Positions 60,625-64,000 of a stretch of 64,000 nucleotides of DNA are shown here, in pieces (position 1 is the first letter of the stretch; the number at the start of each line of letters is the position of its first letter). The stretch is from Bacteroides timonensis. Lineage in GTDB: Bacteria > Bacteroidota > Bacteroidia > Bacteroidales > Bacteroidaceae. The DNA lies in the NCBI RefSeq assembly GCF_000513195.1, contig NZ_CBVI010000001.1:372001-436000 (forward strand), written 5' to 3'. A model generated the notes under the pieces. That model ran no database searches, was not told the DNA's origin, and saw nothing but the letters and a program-made list of their open reading frames with translations. A program made the translations under genes and the position numbers.

Positions 60625-60855
60625 TTAACAACTCGTTTGTTTTAAAATATTCATCCATATACGAGAATAACTCTGCTTTTTCCCAACCTGTTTGTTAGAT
60701 TGCAAGACATCCCAACTGCCAACTGCATTACCTTCTACCATAAGCCATCCTTTATCGCTGTAAGCGATATCCCAAGCTGTCAAAGTTGATCATTCTTGAC
60801 AAGTCGCAATTCTATGTATCAATGAAAGGGCTTCATCCCATTCAGGTAGTTTTTG
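60625..60855 (-). pseudogene. Remnant of sugar-transfer-associated ATP-grasp gene
   Basis: Minus-strand frame starting at 60855 reads LPEWDEALSLIHRIATCQE, an internal TGA, then TAWDIAYSDKGWLMVEGN and TAA at 60625. The WDIAxxxxGxxxxEGN pattern is the end of ATP-grasp enzymes linked to sugar transfer. Only the C-terminal fragment remains, with no start. Confidence 0.6.
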
Positions 60856-60903
60856 CATCCTATTATTTGTATCCCAGTATTAATTCTCTATCATAAATCA
60901 GCC

Positions 60904-62115
60904 TTACTTCTTCCTAAAAAAATCATACGATAGAAATTGATATAACAATCGGCTCATTGTAGCACCGTCATGCCCCCCATTCATATATTCAACATACACA
61001 TTATCAACTCCGTTCTTAGTTAAAGTATCACTATACAATTTCGCTCCTTGATCGACTATAGAATCATTAGTTCCTCTACTTATAAAGGTAAAACATTCTG
61101 GTGAATTGGGAAGAATAAATTTATCAGGGTCTCCAACCAACATTAAAAGAGCCTGACTGGGACCGAAGGCACCAACATAATGAAAAGTATCTAAACCACG
61201 AACCGAATAACAAAGCCAATCATGATATAAAACCGCATAACCGCCCATGGAAAGACCACCTATAGCTGTATTTTCCCCTCCATCCTTAACCGAATAAGTT
61301 ACCATCATATAAGGCAACAATTCCTCGACTAATATTTTTCTATATTCTCTATATTTTTTTCTTCTTTGCTCTTGGTCATCACTGCTGAGAAAAATATCTG
61401 GGATAACGGTGATACAACTTTGCATTTTATCTTCATGTATCAAATTTCCGATTATGAATTGTGCTCTATAGTTTATCCATTCTTCAGATGTTCCACCCAA
61501 ACCATGATATAAAAATAAAATCGGATATTTTTCATTCGGATTATACCTAGGCGGTAATAAAATACTAGCCGTACGCGCAACATTCCCAGGTACAAATTTT
61601 TCATGCATCTTCAATGCTCCATAATCAACATTCTGCATTTGCTGATTATAAAATTCAGGAATACTATTCCCGTCTATTGCAATTACTTTATTTTGTTCTA
61701 TGACAAAATCGCGAATTGTTTCTATATTATTTATTTCATCATCCGAAATATTTTTGACTGAATGCCAATCAAAACCTGCAAGGTTAAAATCATTACAGGA
61801 ACGAATATGACTCTTTGTATTATTAGTATTGAAATAGATTGCATCTCCAGTAGCCTTTATCAATCTAGTATCTTCAGATAAAGGTTGACCTATACATACA
61901 TTTGAGAACTGTTCCATGCTTATCTCTTTCACTACATCCTTACCAGCATATAAAGACTGGTATACCCGAATACTAGGGATAAGATGCAGTTTCCCTCTTT
62001 GCACTAAATACATTTCTTCCTTTTCAGAAACTCTCACTACGATTCCATTGTCAAGCAAAGTTTTTGGGGTTTTCATTGTTTTTTTATTTTTTGCATAATA
62101 AATATTTTTACTCAA
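60904..62115 (-). CDS. Esterase with N-terminal repeat domain
   Basis: 403 residues from ATG 62115 (ATG 62076 is also possible). Residues about 20-140 hold two units of a small repeat (GIVVRVSEKEEMYLVQRGKL and TRLIKATGDAIYFNTN) like modules that precede enzymes in other surface proteins. Residues about 180-400 are an alpha/beta hydrolase of the esterase D/feruloyl-esterase type: LLPPRYNPNEKYPILFLYHG, IGGLSMGGYAV (GxSxG nucleophile), and late NGGHDGATMS (His). No signal peptide, so a cytosolic glycan or acyl-modifying role is possible. Unusual content for a capsule operon. Confidence 0.8.
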   Translation of the reverse strand: MSKNIYYAKNKKTMKTPKTLLDNGIVVRVSEKEEMYLVQRGKLHLIPSIRVYQSLYAGKDVVKEISMEQFSNVCIGQPLSEDTRLIKATGDAIYFNTNNTKSHIRSCNDFNLAGFDWHSVKNISDDEINNIETIRDFVIEQNKVIAIDGNSIPEFYNQQMQNVDYGALKMHEKFVPGNVARTASILLPPRYNPNEKYPILFLYHGLGGTSEEWINYRAQFIIGNLIHEDKMQSCITVIPDIFLSSDDQEQRRKKYREYRKILVEELLPYMMVTYSVKDGGENTAIGGLSMGGYAVLYHDWLCYSVRGLDTFHYVGAFGPSQALLMLVGDPDKFILPNSPECFTFISRGTNDSIVDQGAKLYSDTLTKNGVDNVYVEYMNGGHDGATMSRLLYQFLSYDFFRKK

Positions 62116-62202
62116 ACTAATCTTGTAAGATTACCAAGAATACACAACTCGATTTCACACCTATGTAAGCACTCTTACTTCGTTTTTAATTATTACTTAA
62201 TA

Positions 62203-63546
62203 TTAACAATGAGAATTTTTCCACTGATTTATGACCGACTTTCTTTTTCCTGAATTCAAAACAGGAATATCATCCACATATTCAATACGAATATCAGAAT
62301 CATTTCCCAGCAGTCTTTTTAGCAGTGTTAGTATTTCATCACTTAATGTTTCTTCCAATCCGCTTTTACAATTGACAGCTAACTTTAGTACATAATGGGC
62401 TGAAGTTTTCTGAATAAACTGCCATTGACGGATCATCTCATAATTTTTCAGAATACGGGCTAAAGCCATTGGAAAAATCGGTTCACCCTGAGTGTTGTAA
62501 ATCATGTCCAACCGACGACCATACAATTTTGAAATATAAGGATTTTGGGTTGTTTCATCCAACTCCATTATGCAATTGTCTCCATTATCATATCGAATAA
62601 TCGGAAAAGCATAATTAAACAAATCTGTAATCACTAATCTCCCAAGCTCCCCATATTCAGCTGGTTCATCACTATCGAATTTCAAGACCTCAAAAAAATA
62701 TCCAGATTCATTCAAAAAGAATCGCTGTTCATTATCACCCACACGTTCCTGTGCTAAAATACCATTTTCTTCATTAGCATATTGAGATATAATGGGACAA
62801 CCTATATTCTTTTCAACTAGTTCACGAGTAGAGTCAAACAATGTTTCACTACCTGCAATAACTATTTTTACAGAAGGTAATTTCAAATGATGCTCACCTA
62901 CATAGTGAGCCAATAAATCGAAAGAAGAAGCATATCCACGCAAACATTCAGCCCGAACGCTCCGTATAGTCTCACATAACATCTTCAAATTTATTTCATT
63001 CAAATTAGAAATATCAAAGGGTACTATATTTTCCCAAAAAGACTGACTGTTAGTTTTGTTTTGCCATTTGGTCCAAATACGAAGTTGCACCAGCTTATCA
63101 TGCGATTTGAAACCAACTATTTTACCAAAATACTTCAACTCGGCCAAGCGACGTTCTCTTTTTCTGGTATCAAAGGGAACGGCAAAAGGAGTTCCCGTCG
63201 AACCGGAGGTTCGCTGAATATGATATTTACCACCATACTGCCACGGGTTATCTATCTCTGATACAAAGATTTCGTCATAATGTTCCTGCAAGACTGATTT
63301 ATTCACTACAGGATAATCTTTCAGTTCCAAAGATTTTATATTTCGATAAAATCGGGTATTCTTCACTGCATGTTGCAGTAAATCCGCCAACATCCGCTGC
63401 CTTAGGCACTGAGCTTGTATTCTATGCTCTTGAATATATCGTATATTTATGTAGTGAGAACGAATTCTACCTCCCCGGAAAAAATCCCTGATCCAAAAAT
63501 GATAACGTAAAACACTCGAAAGAATAGTCATATAATCAAATTTCAC
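62203..63546 (-). CDS. Adenylate-forming enzyme, PaaK/CapK family
   Basis: 447 residues from GTG 63546, overlapping the acetyltransferase stop by 11 nt (ATG 63531 is an alternative). Phenylacetate-CoA-ligase-like fold: QRTSGSTGTPFAVPFD (nucleotide loop), IVIAGSETLFDSTRE, SQYANEENG, YDNGDN and GRRLDMIYN. CapK-type members in capsule loci probably activate a carboxylic acid for polysaccharide modification; the substrate is unknown. Confidence 0.88.
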   Translation of the reverse strand: MKFDYMTILSSVLRYHFWIRDFFRGGRIRSHYINIRYIQEHRIQAQCLRQRMLADLLQHAVKNTRFYRNIKSLELKDYPVVNKSVLQEHYDEIFVSEIDNPWQYGGKYHIQRTSGSTGTPFAVPFDTRKRERRLAELKYFGKIVGFKSHDKLVQLRIWTKWQNKTNSQSFWENIVPFDISNLNEINLKMLCETIRSVRAECLRGYASSFDLLAHYVGEHHLKLPSVKIVIAGSETLFDSTRELVEKNIGCPIISQYANEENGILAQERVGDNEQRFFLNESGYFFEVLKFDSDEPAEYGELGRLVITDLFNYAFPIIRYDNGDNCIMELDETTQNPYISKLYGRRLDMIYNTQGEPIFPMALARILKNYEMIRQWQFIQKTSAHYVLKLAVNCKSGLEETLSDEILTLLKRLLGNDSDIRIEYVDDIPVLNSGKRKSVINQWKNSHC

Positions 63547-64000
63547 GAGCCGGATTTCCAGCTACCCGTTTATTAGGTTCTACATTTTTGGTTACCACAG
63601 CCCCTGCACCGACTAAAGCTTCTCTACCAATATAGGAAACCTTACCGGAAATAATCGTTGCACCCGAACCAATAAAGGCGTAATCTTGCATGGTTACATA
63701 TGCCCCCAGTACTACATTACTGGCTACAAAACAGTGCATCCCCATTCGACTTCCATGAGTAATAAGATCATTAGAGGAAACAACACTGTCATCACCGATA
63801 ATCACATCAGGTGAAATCACACTATTAGCATGAATAATTACACCTTGTCCTAATTGGGCGTAACGGGATACAATCGCAGAGGGATGAACAATCGTAGGAA
63901 CAATACCAGCACTATCTCGGAGCCTACTATAGAGCAGAGCTCGGATTTTATTGTCGCCAACACTAATAGCAAATTGTTTATCGGATAAATCCGATGCAAA
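63536..64000 (-). CDS. NeuD/PglD-type sugar O- or N-acyltransferase, 5' end off window
   Basis: 154 residues visible, open at the window edge. VHPSAIVSRYAQLGQGVIIH begins a left-handed beta-helix of hexapeptide repeats (VISPDVIIGDDSVVSSND, GSGATIISGKVSYIGREALV), ending GAGAVVTKNVEPNKRVAGNP. The upstream part with AISVGDN fits the PglD-N Rossmann-like domain. Acetylates a nucleotide or lipid-linked sugar. First visible gene of the operon. Confidence 0.88.
   Translation of the reverse strand, partial: FASDLSDKQFAISVGDNKIRALLYSRLRDSAGIVPTIVHPSAIVSRYAQLGQGVIIHANSVISPDVIIGDDSVVSSNDLITHGSRMGMHCFVASNVVLGAYVTMQDYAFIGSGATIISGKVSYIGREALVGAGAVVTKNVEPNKRVAGNPAREI

Overview
The window looks like a chromosomal segment of a Bacteroides-type gut anaerobe. 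This rests on repeated TAnnTTTG promoter boxes, many Bacteroidales-restricted families (NVEALA peptides, BF3164-type propeller lipoproteins, DUF1573 proteins, the HU/'smalltalk' pair, a PL29-N/collagen-like lipoprotein), a nuo operon with no nuoE/F/G between nuoD and nuoH, and a fucose/mannose-type polysaccharide locus. No rRNA, tRNA or CRISPR array was seen.

Layout. (1) 1-8236, plus strand: 3' part of the nuo operon (nuoD end, nuoH, I, J, K, L, M, N), with a palindromic or repeated element in nearly every gap. (2) 8348-13458, minus strand: two histidine kinases, a soluble PAS/GAF kinase and a TPR membrane kinase. (3) 13459-17905: a divergent control region with seven 23-bp tandem palindromic units, then a TonB-dependent receptor and a beta-helix-like lipoprotein. 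(4) 18060-21276: MscS channel, DUF4435 protein and AAA ATPase in one minus-strand unit; the last two resemble the two parts of PARIS-type phage defence. (5) 21345-24031: a third TPR kinase and a small LuxR-type HTH protein. (6) 24048-35492: a low-GC accessory block with an O-antigen-ligase-like protein, a second-type signal peptidase I, transglutaminase-like and DUF1573 lipoproteins, three propeller lipoproteins, two NVEALA precursor peptides and a membrane-tethered winged-helix regulator. It carries an IS-linked deletion scar at 28.6-29.2 kb. (7) 36063-45181: EamA transporter, MeaB GTPase, DUF1573 protein and a 1930-residue alpha-2-macroglobulin-like protein. (8) 45284-45634: a compact transcription unit with two micro-ORFs. 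(9) 45909-50357: a collagen-like surface lipoprotein next to an invertible segment. That segment has 7-7-7 inverted repeats and holds its own tyrosine recombinase and one near-perfect outward promoter. As sequenced, the promoter points away from the lipoprotein gene into a strong terminator, so I read this as the OFF phase. (10) 50448-53091: PepD, a decayed gene, smalltalk and HU-like proteins. (11) 53371-64000: the distal end of a minus-strand surface polysaccharide operon (sugar acetyltransferase, adenylate-forming enzyme, esterase, glycosyltransferases, Wzy-like polymerase, epimerase, Gmd, small winged-helix protein).

The strongest candidates for unusual biology are the self-contained promoter/recombinase switch, the 7 x 23-bp palindrome array, a dispersed family of hairpins with a conserved core but arms of different repeated units, the NVEALA/propeller block, the micro-ORF pair and a nested-stem RNA near 32.9 kb. 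All functions are inferred from reading translated sequence; no database search was run.
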